From the NCBI GenBank assembly GCA_959347315.1, contig OY365813.1, positions 32,616,635-32,680,634 of the forward strand: 64,000 bases of DNA, read 5' to 3'. The position numbers were made by a program, and so were the translations under genes. This document shows, in pieces, positions 46,101 through 56,688 of the stretch (its first letter is position 1; each line of letters starts with the position of its first letter). The stretch is from Bimastos eiseni. Lineage: Eukaryota > Annelida > Clitellata > Crassiclitellata > Lumbricidae. A model generated the notes under the pieces. The model was given only the letters and a program-made list of their open reading frames with translations, was not told the DNA's origin and ran no database searches.

Positions 46101-49100
46101 ATCAAATAAATTTAAGACTAACGGATTTATCTATAAGTTATTGATTAATTAAGCAAGAACTTAACATTCCATTGAACTTTCTTGTAAATAATTATATTAA
46201 TTTCTATATTTTAATTTCGTTTGGTTGCATTCCCCGCGGTAACAACCAAAATTTAATCATTAATTTTCCCGCTTGAATTGGCTCCACCCACTTTCCGGTA
46301 AACATTAGAGAGTAAAGACATCGTTAATAAGTTCATATTTCAAATTATATAACAAAGTTTTACATTTTATTCACAAATAAAAATAAATAATAAATATAGA
46401 GTGCGATGATACACTATATCAAGGATATTGCTATAGACTCTGCATTGACTATTGATAGTTCTGCGGAGCTGTGCACGTGGCAGGTTAACTACGCTTTGTC
46501 TACGGATGGTACTCGCTGCCAGTCGCTGGCCAGATTTGCCGCTACCATTCGGTTCGTTCCCAGATCCGGTAAATAGTTCATCCAAATACTCGGATTCGGT
46601 ACTCAGTGGAAATTGTCTACTCGGTTATGCCCTAATACATATATTATGTACGTAAAATAACCCTCCCCTTTTGCAACACATACATTTTGTGGATCCCCTT
46701 TCCCATGTGTACGTGCATTTCAGCACAAACCAACCCCTCCCCTACACAGGTAAAATAGCTAAAGACATCTATCAGACCTTGATTTTACCATAGGCTATTA
46801 ATTTTTTAAGCATCATTTGTTTGATAATTATACGTCATTGATTTCTTTTGCCATAATTAATAGGTATGTGACTAACAAACTGCCATCCGGATCACTGTAG
46901 GATAATCATTAAAACAGTTATAAATAAGCTAACATGGACGTCATAATTAGACAGGCATATTTGAGTATGTACACATTATTTGAGACCCCTCCCCGCCATG
47001 TGACACCCCTCCATCCCCTCACTGCGCATGTAATATATGGATGGGTCCTTATAAAGTTGTCACCGAAAGCTGTGTGAAGGAAAGTCATCTGCTGGTCTGA
47101 CTTTCACAATTGTAATTCATGTAACAGGCAGGCTTTTCTTGGACTGCATGTGAATAACCACTTTCCCTTGTTTATCCAAGACTGTCTAGCAGTGGGGGAT
47201 GTCATCTAACCTACTTGAATCAAGAGCTGCTCATGGTTAAGATATTTTCTATGAGCCAGATAGTCTGCATTGTGTATTATCATATTGTTGGCTGAGGACG
47301 TAAAGAGTATAAAGCGGGTATCATGAGGGTTAGTAGCTCGTGTATAATGGGCTCTAAATAACTATTAATATGTGCACAGACAGCATCAGTGAACTCGTTA
47401 AGATAACGAATTATGTTTTGTACTTTCTGAATCTGCTGCCCAATGTTAAGTAGGAAAGGGTTGACCCTGTTAGCAGGAAGCATCGGACCCTTAAGGTTTT
47501 TTTCATATTCCTATTATCCATCTTCTCCAAGTGTCACTATTTTCTTATGTATTATCATCACTCTATTCTACTTGAAATGATAATACAGCATGTTTAAGGT
47601 TATGGATGGATAGATGAATAAATAGATGAATGGACAGATGGATGCACGGATGGATAGGTGGACAGGTGAATGAATGGATGGTTAACAAACGATTCATAAT
47701 GTAAGCAGGACAATGAATAACATTCAAGAAGATGAAACCACAGATCAACCTTCTTCTGTAGTCGAATAACAGACGTCCATTTCTTCTCCAAAAGTCCGGC
47801 ATACTTGTTTTCGATTTCACTAGACTAGAATGAAGACAACAAGGGAAATCAATTCAGTAACAACTTTCATTAATTATTCAGTGGTTAGGTTGGTGACCTA
47901 CACTCCTGCCAATCACCGACCTCTCGAAAAGATTTTCTCAAAAACTTCAAACACACTGATGACAAATGTTATTATTATTAATTAAATTTTTAACGCGCAC
48001 AAGGTCACACCGAAATGTGAATCTGAGGCATGGATATGCACTTGAATTTCCAAATCCCTGAAAGCTAAGAAGAAATAGTGCACATATGTATATGTATAAA
48101 TAACACACACACACATATATATATATATACACATATATGTATATATATATACATATATATACATATATGTACACACAAACATAGATAAGTACACTCACGC
48201 TTATCAAGTGATCAAGTCTTCAATGCAATCACAAGTAGTTATGTTATCAAAATCTTCGACCCTTGCAAGTAGTTGGGCTGAAGTGAGAGGATGTCATGAA
48301 GTTACGAAGCACTTTTAGAAACACGTCGGTTGACAAAACGTCCTCACAGTTTAAGAATGTCATCAAATCTGCATTAATTAATGACCAATACCTGAGGACA
48401 ATGTGTGTCACGGACCTGCGCTCAACAAAAGAAGACTTGAATCCTAAAAGGCAGCGGTTCCCAACCCTTTGAGTCACAATTTTGTGTCAGCTTGCCGACC
48501 ACCACTGATATTGTGCCACTGGCACACTATGGTTATTATTACTAGTATTATTATAAATTGTATAAAATGTAATTGTAATATCATAATATATGAACCATAC
48601 TAAAGGAACTAGACTGATAGCTTGCCTCCCCATTTAGCTCACATCTCTACCTTTATGTTCGATGAACTTCATTGGCTCCCTCTCCATGCTCACATACAAT
48701 TTAAAATTCTCATTAATATCTTCAAGGGTTCTTGCTCTGAGATATAAGGTTGACGTAATACTTCTGCCTCATTCAGCTTCCTCCCTCGGTACACTTCACT
48801 CATTCAATAGACTTGACCCCTTGGTTCCTCGAACTAGAACTGCTATGGCTCAGTCTCAATCTTAATCTGTTGATTCAATTGGTCCCTCTCTTTCACCATC
48901 TGTTCGCTCTAAAATTCTATCTGGCAGTCACTCATCCTCTTTTGCTTTTCTCAAAACCTGCTTCTTTTCGTGGGGCCTTTCGCGCTAGCAGCACTTCTGA
49001 ACGGTTCGCCGTACTAGAAGCACTTTACAAATACTTAAAAACAAAACAACACAATTCAATAAACAACTATAACTTTAATACAATAATAAGTCAGATAGCA

Positions 49101-51358
49101 ATCAGAGTGAGCATTATTATCTGTTTATCTCGGTCTTATTTTAGAATGTCTTTCTCTCTGGCTTTCTCTCCCTCTCTGTCTGTGCGCTCTGTCTCTCTCA
49201 GTCTCAGAGGGATCAGACAAAGACTTGGGTGTGTCCAGTCGACTTAAAGCAACAAGAACTTGCTGGTCCAGCCAATGACAAACATTCCACCCCACAATGT
49301 TCATTCATTCAATCTACTTGATACACCAGTTCTAGCACAATGGTTCAGAGGTGAGCACCATCTCCCAATTCACCACTGCATGCTAAAGTCAACAGCCTCA
49401 GGGCAGTCAATGACATTCTGGCTCAGCATTTTAATGACGAGTAAAGGGTCGTGTGTGTGATAAAGGTGACTATGAAAGCAATAAAGCTCATGATTAAAGT
49501 GCTTAATATGTAGCTTACTTTCATTAATTACACATATTTGCATACTGCTTATTCAAGGTTACTACTCAGGATTGATCAAACAACTGAAAAAAGTTAATTG
49601 GAGTTACATGTAATTATTATTATTATTATTACATTAATCGAATCGTTAGCCAGTTGGTCCCTGAAGACACGTTGCGAACCACTGCTTAAAATTATAATAG
49701 TGTACATTAAAAAAGTCTTACCACATGTTAACAGTTGCTATCACATTATTAAAACAACTGGTGCATCTTCAGCATAGAAACAATAAAAAGAGTGGAAAAT
49801 CTTAAATTCCAAGCTTCATTATAGGTCAGAAACATCAGAATATAGTCTTCAGGTAAGGCTTTGTTGGGGGAAAAAACATCGGTGGACCAGAAATGGCCAG
49901 TTCTCTGACACCCTGCTCTTGACTGACAGCATCTATTTAATCCTCTCACTGACATAAATACACACTATTACACGGAGTTCTTAAATGACGTCCACAAACC
50001 CAAAGTTACATGTATGCAAAGAGATAGATTCTAACACACCTTATGTAAATACACATACAATGACCACGGATGAACCGAAACTCAGCTCAAAACTCGGCTA
50101 GGCCTGAGTTTCATAGTACTTTGCATAAACTCATGATTGGACAAAAACTGGCTCTGAATTTTAATCTTTCTGATTTTCTGTGTTTAAATACGAAAATCTG
50201 AATTTTTAATGTACACACAAAACCACAATTGACCCAACTAAAAACAAAATAGTAAAATCATTATTAAAAAACAACGATCGACCTAACTAAAAAACACAAA
50301 TACTGCTATCAGTATTCACAAGTTACTGCTTCCCATTGTGAACAAGAGCAAAACAAAAAATTCATTATATTTGTGCGAACTGCAAAACTTACAGTCAAGA
50401 GCATGAGACTTATTTAAATATTCTAAACTCGGACTTGGCAAATTCAACTCGCAAAACTCGGAACTCGACAAAAACTCAAACTCTTTTCATGCCTAACAAT
50501 GACCTCCCAGACAATGAGACTCACCACTTCAGCTTCCTTCTGAAATTCACTGAGAGTCTTCGTATATCCGTTCGAAATCAGATAGTCAGCGATCGCTCGA
50601 TTGCTAGGAAACATCAAAGAAATTGTCTCATTTAATCAAATACCAAAAGCCAGACCTAGGGCATCAAGTGCAAGCAACTTCACTTTCTTAGCATCAGCAA
50701 ATGAGGGCAGATGGTCAGTCCTATTCCTCTGCACCTGATCTTACCATTCTCCACCTGGTGCTACCACTGTCTCCACCTAGTCTTAGCAACCCATCCACCT
50801 GGTCTTACCATAGAATCTACCTGCACTCACCATCTTCTCCACCTTACCACTAACAGCGCATATTCAGTGTCGTCATGGTATAACCAAGTGTGCTCCACTC
50901 ATAACTGGAACAAAAACTCTCAAGAAATCTTCCAACTGGGGGAACATGAAGTCTCAACCTCTGACCTGGCCACATCCAGTACTAACTAAACACTATACTA
51001 ACACACTTTTAAGCAGAGCTAATAAATTACTCATTAGCTTACACCATGAGGGGAAGAGTCATTTTCTGAGGCAGAATTACATAAGACTGGCTGGTCATTG
51101 CAAGCTGCTCACAAGATATACCATAATAAAATCGGAAAAATTACAGCCAAATAGCTAGAAATTGCTGGCACAGATGTGTTACACCATTAACAAGTAGTTA
51201 AAATATGCAAACATATTCGTGAATAAAGATAATTATTCAGATAATTATTCAGACATGACAGACACACACATCACAAACACACTTAATAAAACATAACAGA
51301 TCATTCATAATATCTCACTGTATCTCATGTCATTATATTCACTCATTCATTAGTTCAA

Positions 51359-51398
<40 letters not shown>

Positions 51399-52134
51399 CA
51401 TCCTTTCGAGTGACTACTCAGATGTGCTTCCAACTACAGCCAGGACAAAAGGAAAGTTTGCAAATGACCATAAAATGTACCAGTACATGATTTAGGGAAC
51501 TCCCATCACAAACCATGGGGCCTACCACAGAAAGTGAGTGGTTCTGCATCACTAGTGTGCTGGCAAATGGAACCACAAGAACCCCTTTTCAGCAGAATAT
51601 ACAGAAAATAATAGTAAGCAAGTGTTAGATAAACTTACACAGATTAGGTAGATATATGTCAGAATGGGAACAAACTGGGAGATCAAAAGGGACTAGTGTC
51701 CTGCTAGCTAGGAAACATTAGAACCAGTAGTTCATGGCAATTCCAGGGACCAACTCCTAACAATTCAGGTAACTTAGCTAATCAACTGATTGATTAATTG
51801 ACTGATTGTAGAAAGGACATAAAATCAACAAGTAACGAACCTATATGATCCCTGATAGTAATATATCATCCATTGCACGCAGTTCTTATCTAATAGCAAA
51901 ATTCAAAAAGAAATAAAAAAGTGAAAGATTCCCACTGGAGAGAAGCAAAGAAAAGCAGACGGGAGGAAACAATGTTAGGAAAGATAGACAGAGTAAAAAG
52001 ACAACTTGTCAACTTGAATACAAAAAAGTGTCATCAATTAACTAAACAAGCATTCACTGGTCAAGCCAATAAATTGTAAAAAAATAGAGAACTAATACAT
52101 ACAGCTCTTCCTTTTGTTTCTGGGAAAGACCCAT
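37104..52134 (-). CDS. PAFAH1B1: LIS1 / PAFAH1B1, dynein regulator and PAF acetylhydrolase regulatory subunit, 11 coding exons
   Basis: Cytoplasmic and centrosomal protein that binds dynein with NDEL1 and is needed for nuclear positioning and mitosis. Coding exons in gene order: 52134-52103, 50603-50525, 47824-47750, 44947-44741, 44247-44151, 43150-43079, 40788-40686, 39854-39626, 38573-38472, 37738-37582, 37177-37104; 1227 bases, 408 residues (human 410). All joins are in phase with GT-AG borders. The start reads [11 protein letters not shown], then a LisH motif ([11 protein letters not shown]), a coiled coil with [16 protein letters not shown], and IPRPPEKY before seven WD40 repeats (for example [33 protein letters not shown]). 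The end is [13 protein letters not shown]. The loop between WD repeats 5 and 6 (CEAANIDMKKVQR) is shorter than in vertebrates. A noncoding first exon is likely near 55453. Confidence 0.95.
37186..37440. repeat. 60-bp tandem repeat in the last LIS1 intron
   Basis: Units with TTGATTACTGTAAGACACTA and GTGAAAAGAAACATTGCAAT repeat at 60-base spacing from about 37201 (37201, 37261, 37321), with a degenerate fourth unit after 37380. Confidence 0.75.
37745..37960 (-). repeat. Dispersed repeat shared with 43310-43470
   Basis: AGCGCCAATCCCAAGCTTGG ... GGAGGAGGGCGACGCTAATG matches GGGCCAGTCCCAAGTCTGAA ... GGAGGAGGGCGACGCCAATG. Probably retrotransposon-derived; both copies are in LIS1 introns. Confidence 0.5.
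38296..38400. repeat. Dispersed repeat family F copy
   Basis: GGCGCCTTGCACGGCTGCCG ... AACAACTTGTCATTATTTG ... TGCCAGTTTGCAATTAAATG, ending next to LIS1 exon 9. Confidence 0.5.
39085..39245 (+). mobile_element. LINE 3' tail fragment
   Basis: Frame gives [20 protein letters not shown] then [15 protein letters not shown], the WNxLP ... LKxxLF end of an L2/CR1-like ORF2. In the LIS1 intron between exons 8 and 9, antisense to LIS1. Confidence 0.55.
39916..40145. repeat. Dispersed repeat family G copy
   Basis: Partner of 12602-12830: starts at the TAAG tandem, shares AGTAGCTT, GGTATAAATGATAGCAT and AGACCAAATGGGTCAGCAAT. Partly re-duplicated at 40143-40195. In a LIS1 intron. Confidence 0.6.
40240..40640. 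repeat. Family F repeat (inverted) followed by a SINE-like tail repeat
   Basis: 40240-40380 is an inverted family F copy. 40450-40640 (TTATATAGCGCCGGTCAAGA ... ATCTACTCAGAAGCTCTATC ... CGCGTGGAGCCAACCAACGG) matches 52905-53085 (TTATATAGCACCCTTCAAGA ... GTGTGGAACCAACCAACAT). Both are in LIS1 intronic or flanking sequence. Confidence 0.6.
40874..41430. repeat. (TCAA)n and LINE/SINE-tail repeats in both orientations
   Basis: A CAAT/TCAA tetranucleotide run at 40875-40900 borders a tail repeat (CTCTTCAGGAAATCTACTCA GAGGCACTCCC). A reverse-oriented tail ends at 41340-41430 (GGGAGCGCTTCTGAGTAGAT ... TTGATTGATTGAT). The TTGA runs at the ends look like LINE-type tandem tails. Confidence 0.55.
41442..42807. 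mobile_element. 1.37-kb non-autonomous hAT-like element carrying a 35-bp repeat array
   Basis: Termini CAGCGTTTCCCAA (41442-41454) and TTGGGAAACGCTG (42795-42807) are perfect 13-bp inverted repeats, and sub-terminal GCGGAACCCT / AGGGTTCCGCGG are also inverted. The flanking 8-mers are both ATCTATAT (41434-41441 and 42808-42815), a perfect hAT-style target duplication. The interior has no transposase frame. Positions about 41690-42120 hold units of the 35-bp repeat in both orientations. In the LIS1 intron between exons 6 and 7. Confidence 0.88.
42865..42915. repeat. AT microsatellite in a small palindrome
   Basis: ATATATTGTTTATAAATTAT ... TATATATATAAACAATAT forms a short inverted repeat around an AT run. 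Confidence 0.7.
43310..43470 (-). repeat. Dispersed repeat shared with 37745-37960
   Basis: See the partner copy; the minus-strand frame reads [20 protein letters not shown], which looks retrotransposon-derived but is too short to classify. Confidence 0.45.
43485..43800 (-). mobile_element. LINE ORF2 C-terminal remnant
   Basis: Minus-strand frame reads [20 protein letters not shown], then [13 protein letters not shown], then [20 protein letters not shown]. This follows the LINE order ExWTLxKxD, LxxFExW, ISWxxRxTNEEVL, GHxxR and IEGRMEGKR. Stops are present. In the LIS1 intron between exons 5 and 6. Confidence 0.65.
44325..44700. repeat. 17-bp minisatellite (CTGATTCAAAGGCTAAT) in LIS1 intron
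   Basis: About fifteen to twenty units of CTGATTCAAAGGCTAAT and a related form AATCTGAAGACCACCAG alternate irregularly. Directly downstream of LIS1 exon 4 in gene order. Confidence 0.75.
45730..45905 (+). mobile_element. LINE 3' tail fragment
   Basis: TTCTGTTGTTGGCCCCATGA then CCTGGAATTAGCTCCCCGTT gives the [11 protein letters not shown] signature, followed by GGGAATGCTCCTGAGTAAAT CACCTAGAAGG. Immediately left of element D. Confidence 0.6.
45935..47050. mobile_element. TIR element family D, copy 2, interrupted by element C
   Basis: Left end AAGGGCCCATCCATAT, right end ATATATGGATGGGTCCTT, an inverted pair. The inner sequence 46635-47050 follows copy 1 (20205-20903): TATTATGTACGTAA, GTGGATCCCCTTTCCCATG, AGGCTATTAATTTT, ACGTCATAATTAGACA. 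Element C (45951-46634) sits 16 bases inside the left end. In the LIS1 intron between exons 3 and 4. Confidence 0.7.
45951..46634. mobile_element. Full-length TIR element family C nested in element D
   Basis: Ends TAGGGCATAACCG (45951-45963) and CGGTTATGCCCTA (46622-46634) are perfect 13-bp inverted repeats. If the outer TA is the target duplication, the TIR is GGGCATAACCG and the TA target recalls Tc1/mariner-like insertion. 684 bp, no transposase frame. Other copies at 8578-9126 and 27376-27829. Confidence 0.72.
47595..47690. repeat. ATGGA/GGAT-rich simple repeat
   Basis: Irregular GGATGGATAGATGAA-type tract just beyond LIS1 exon 3. It produces long histidine/serine-rich antisense frames that are not genes. 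Confidence 0.7.
48095..48182. repeat. CA/TA microsatellite
   Basis: ACACACAC followed by interrupted TATATA runs. It yields tyrosine/isoleucine-rich frames of 70-86 codons that are artefacts. Confidence 0.85.
48451..49684. mobile_element. Second hAT-like element with CAGCGGTTCCCAA terminus, LINE tail inside
   Basis: Left end CAGCGGTTCCCAACC near 48452, right end TTGCGAACCACTG ending 49684; inverted with two to three differences. Flanking CCTAAAAG and CTTAAAAT agree at 6 of 8 positions, an eroded 8-bp duplication. Positions 48655-49040 contain an L2/CR1-like LINE tail ([19 protein letters not shown] in shifted frames, [10 protein letters not shown]). In the LIS1 intron between exons 2 and 3. 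Confidence 0.6.
50715..50840. repeat. Degenerate CCACCTGGTCTTACCAT minisatellite
   Basis: Five to six imperfect units of CCACCTGGTCTTACCA, about 21-27 bases apart, in LIS1 intron 1 next to exon 2. Confidence 0.55.
51361..51600. repeat. (AT)n followed by SINE/LINE-tail repeat
   Basis: An (AT)n run at 51363-51398 precedes GCATCCTTTCGAGTGACTAC then TCAGATGTGCTTCCAACTAC and AAATGACCATAAAATGTACC. The same order occurs at 53150-53365 and related sequence at 57345-57560. Confidence 0.65.
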
Positions 52135-52224
52135 CGTGGTAGTGAATCGCCTTTCCTGCTGTCTGAAACTACGTCCTCAGCTGATTGAAGAAAACAATCA
52201 GATATTATTATTATTAACATTATT

Positions 52225-52340
52225 ATTATTACAGCAGTTTTATATAATGCCCCTTTAAGAACATCTACTCAAAAAACGTTCCTAGTCCAGATTTGGTCAA
52301 AAACAATAGCATTAAGGCCAGAGAAGAATAGGGTAGATTG
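52225..52340. repeat. SINE/LINE-tail repeat upstream of LIS1 start codon
   Basis: TTTTATATAATGCCCCTTTA AGAACATCTACTCAAAAAAC lies about 100 bases upstream (in gene sense) of the LIS1 ATG at 52134, probably in a 5' intron. Confidence 0.5.
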
Positions 52341-52899
52341 ACCTATTGGCGTGAGACGCAGTGTCACTGGAAGGCCATGGGATGCATAAAAGTCCATAAT
52401 TGTTCTGCAGCCATTGTTGAATATGCATTTTTTTTCAATGCACAAACTAGATATCCAACTTATCAGGGAATTCAGACCAAGACAAATCCACAGTGAAAGA
52501 ACAATGCATCAAGTGAAACACTACACCAGATATGAAAGGTGGGCATGCCTAAGCAAGTGAGGCAATTCGGATATTTCTAATGTTATTTGAGAAACCTTAA
52601 CCGCTGTTATCTTACGGCTCCGAATCAAAACCAGTGTTGCAGATCGGATAAGCAGACATATTACCGAGTGAAAATGTAACAGTCAGACAGGGCCTTGCAG
52701 ACAGAGCAGAACTTGAACTATTACAGCCACAACACAACAACCGCAGCAGCATTGCTAATTGTGTTATGGCTGCAGGTAGCAGCACAAAAGAATTTCAAGT
52801 TGCTCAAGGACAGAGAGAACGAAAAATTGGATGAGACTAAGAAAAGCGTGATCTTGACTTTTAAACACCTCAAAATACATCGCCGGTCAACGACCTCAA

Positions 52900-53365
52900 T
52901 GTAATTGAACAGTTATATAGCACCCTTCAAGATATCTACTCAGAGGTGCTCTCTGCACTTGCCTATAAGATGTTAAATGTCATTACTAAGGAACATTATA
53001 CATCAGTAAGCAAAACAGTGCACACAAAGCTGAAAGTCACCAGTGGCAGGCCCATGCACAAGTGTGGAACCAACCAACATATTCAATGTGCTAGCATCAA
53101 ATCAACATGCTCATAATGATGATTCATTCATTCATAAATTATCAATGATCTTTCTAGGTAACTAAACCGCACCACACAAGAGTGCTCCCAACACCAGCTC
53201 GGACAAAAAGGCAAGTTTTCAAATGACCATAAATGTACCGTTATGCGACTTCTGGAACTGACATAACTCTAGGAAAAGGCTCTTCCAGTCATATGGTCAA
53301 AAGCAGAGAATGTACGGTTTTACATAGCTGTTCAACGGGAAAATGCAGCCACAAGAACTCCCTCT
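52900..53365. repeat. Two SINE/LINE-tail repeats
   Basis: 52905-53085 pairs with 40450-40640 and 53150-53365 pairs with 51398-51600 (GAGTGCTCCCAACACCAGCT, AAATGACCATAAATGTACCG). No gene. Confidence 0.6.
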
Positions 53366-54299
53366 TATTAATTTATTATTATTGTTGCCAATCATCATCA
53401 GTTCCTGATGGCAGCCATTTGGCTGAGTTGGGTATGAATAAATAACCTCTATTGTCCTCTGTCATTTGCTAAGTCCACTGCTTCCCCTAGTGTTAGTCCA
53501 ACTGATGTTACATCTTCATTTATGTTGTCTATCCTGCGTAGTCTTCGTCTGCCCTTGTTTCTCTTTCCCTCAAATCCTGCATGCAGTTCTATCCCCCTTG
53601 CAATATACTCATTTCACAGCACAGCATGCCAGACATTGGACCATCGTAGGCTACAGGCAGAACTTATCAACAGAACAACAGGGAGGCAGATTAAAATATT
53701 TTTCAGTTTATAATTTAAACGGCACATTAAGACATCTGACACGAATCAAAGGTGACACCACATCTCTCAATGAAAAAGACTGCGTAATGACGCATGATTA
53801 CGTAGTCATGACATAAGTAGTCATATGTAAATAACCAGAAAAGATGGTCACAGAACATCAGATTCAAAGTATCGATATGAGTGTGTGTGCGTGTGTGCGC
53901 ATAGCTGTTTGTCAGTGTCAAGTTGCATACTATTGACCAATTGTTTAGTTATGCTGCTGTGAGATGACTAGATCAGCAATGCATCAGACCTGTGTTCAAG
54001 ACATTAAGATTCATAACTTAGCAACTCAGGACTTGAGGACAGGAAATTGTTTTAAGAATCGCTACATCTTCAATATTTGAAAACAGCAATTAATGCTATT
54101 TGCAGATTCGCTCACTGGCAACTCAGACCCTGCATTGGTAAAGAGATGCGAGAACAGCTGTCTCATAATTTTATTTGTATGACCATATTGACCCGAAATG
54201 GGATTGCAATATCAATAGCCATAAAACAAGACATGCGGACAGAAATACAACCACAACGAATTTATAAAACAAATTTTAATTCTCTTTCTGTACAGCTTT

Positions 54300-54610
54300 A
54301 AGTTGTTCATATAATTTGCAGTGTAAAGATCCAATGTATAAAGCCATTTACACTATAGTAATGTACACGTACCTCTTGCATACTATAGAAAAAATAATGT
54401 ACGTTCCATACATATGGTCGCACAATGATAACAACAAATATAATAAAACTAGTAAATGAGTGACCAAGATAAACATATAACATATATGCCATATGCTAAA
54501 TACATAAGGAAGATTCACATATTAATAGCAACTCAGGACTTGGGACAGGAAGCTATTCAATAAAAGTACCAGGAATCAACTCAAAAATCTGATTTTAAAC
54601 GAACCATCTG
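54300..54610. repeat. Dispersed repeat family E, copy 1
   Basis: Matches 57780-57990: TTCCATACATATGGT, ACAACAAAT, CTAAATACATAA, GATTCACATATTAATAGCAA, AAAGTACC, GGAAT. About 200 bp of alignable sequence. A partial third copy may lie at 54010-54070. Confidence 0.6.
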
Positions 54611-55452
54611 TTGTTTGCCACGTTTCAAGGACATTAATAATAACCTGCATGCTAAGACCAAAATGGTAAAACATCAAGTCTCATTAGTATAACGCAGATC
54701 ATCGATATTGAAGCCAGACAGCAATGACAGGAGGTAATTTTAAACACAAGATAACAAGAAATCTGTGGTCGTTCTGGCAAGGATAAGAATTTATCTACTG
54801 TGCACGGATGAATTTACTAGCCAACTTTCGTAAGCCAAGAAGAAGTTCTAAATTTATTCTGATTACATTATTGAAAGCTACTGACCAACACGACTAGACA
54901 GAGTCGAGATTGTCGATTTTCTCATCGGCGTAATTATTATTATTAGCTGCAACCCAATATGCAGCCTTGCTCATTGTCGTCTTGCTTATTCAGTCAAAAT
55001 CTCATAACGCAGACAAGAAGCTTTTATCTGTGCACCCCAAGGCATTGGGTATCGTGTATCAGGCGCTAGGACACTACGTGGTGACGTCATTTATCAACAT
55101 TCGGTTTTACCGATACCAGAACCTCCCTTTAATGCACCCATAATGAGGTGGATCAGTGGAAATTCAATTTTTGGGTCATCGAAAATTTTCACATAATGTA
55201 GTCCGATAGAAATTTCTCTGACGCATTAGATTCAAAGCATCTGTAGGACAGCAGAAATACCAAAAAAATATTTCGAATTCATACGCTCCCCAGACAAGTT
55301 ACCTCAAACTTCCACAGGATGTAGCGATCCATTAGTAACAGACATAAGGTGGTGTTTCAAGAGCTCAAGGCAAAATTTTATTTTGCCGCTAGATAATGAT
55401 CTTTGATTTAGGATAAGAAAAAGCAAACAACTTCCTACACGTTGAGACTTAC

Positions 55453-55510
55453 CCAGAATTCCAGCGACGGCCATTAACGAGAATAATACGAGACTTCATA
55501 ATGTGTCATC
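55453..55510 (-). promoter_or_regulatory. PAFAH1B1: Probable noncoding first exon of LIS1
   Basis: A strong minus-strand donor, CTGG followed by GTAAGTCTC, ends a candidate exon at 55453. The exon would run upstream through GGCCGTCGCTGGAATTCTG to about 55500 or beyond. It would place the LIS1 transcription start about 1.2 kb from the IFT22 ATG in a divergent arrangement. The 5' limit is not visible. Confidence 0.35.
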
Positions 55511-55949
55511 GGGTGAGTAAGTGAGTAGATTCTATACTTCGTGATTGCTGCAACTCTGCCGCGCATTAGTCATCGTACAACTTATTACACAAAAAGATAT
55601 ATATTTTAATTTATTAGCTTTTCTCTCCCAATCATTGATTCAGTCTTAAAACGAGGTTGGTATATTTGGGTTAAATGTATGTAGATAGCAATGTAATGAG
55701 TCTGATGTAATGGACACTTTGCATTGTTGCCGACAGCCACAAATTATATTTCTGCAATAACTTGTCGTATTCGCTCATAGTATGTTTGTAATCATGATAA
55801 AATCTAAACAAAAGTCGAATTTTACCATCGGCAGAAATGAAAGACGCTCGAGTTACGCTATATTCTACTTTAAGGTTCAGTGACAAAATTTATGTGGTTC
55901 GTGGACAATATTAAAGCTTAGGCCCTCTATTATAGCCTCACAGCCCACA

Positions 55950-56200
55950 TAATATTTCCGTCAGTTGTTCACGATTCAATCACATCGTTCAACCCGTTCG
56001 AACCTCTTTCGCCCTCACTCTGCTTCGCCCTGCCATCACATCATCACTCAAATTGCAACTCGCTCCATAGCCATTTTGCTGTCCCGCCTCTTTGGAACAA
56101 ACTCCCTCCAGTATTAAGACAAATATTCGATCCGTAATACAAGCTTACAAAATTTCACCTCTCAATTGCTTATTCACGAGCGTTGCGTAAAATCGAAAGG
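55950..56200 (+). mobile_element. LINE 3' tail fragment in the LIS1-IFT22 spacer
   Basis: Frame gives NSLHSHFAVPPLWNKLPPVL and RQIFD, the FxVPPLWNxLP end of an L2/CR1-like ORF2. It is followed at 56155-56290 by the repeat shared with 8126-8420. Confidence 0.6.
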
Positions 56201-56688
56201 GTTGTCCAAATTAAGCTCTGACCGTGGGCGGTCAGAGTTCGGTTTTCAGAAGGTCAGCAGGGAGGAGAGTACATCATAGGCAATGAATCCTTGACTCGTA
56301 GGTTTGTATTGCTTAAACGTTCATGATACGCGCTTTTGTGCAAGATTCATTTTTTAAAGCGCGTCGTACATGATAGCTCAGTACGTAATTATAAAATTAT
56401 AATAATAATTATTGTTATTCCGAACGGTCTTCTGGCATTGCTTCAAGAGTCTGATGACGTTTTAGAAAAGTTAATACTAATAATAGTTATTATTAATATT
56501 AATAATTACAAATTATAATAATGATTATTATTATTAAAAGTTGTTTTCATATTATGATAACAATTTTATAGAAGATGACTTGAAAACTCTTCCATGCCCC
56601 AGAATACGTCGTCAATGGCGATATATAAACTTCCGGCGACATTTTTGCATGCGTTTCACGTATTGTTTTCGGCGAATTTGTTGGCAAG

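Noticed and set aside
47947..48207. Tyrosine/isoleucine-rich frames
   Set aside because: Produced by the CA/TA microsatellite.
53727..53921. 64-codon minus-strand frame with His/Thr repeat
   Set aside because: Arises from the GT-rich simple repeat at 53880-53900 and lacks any domain.
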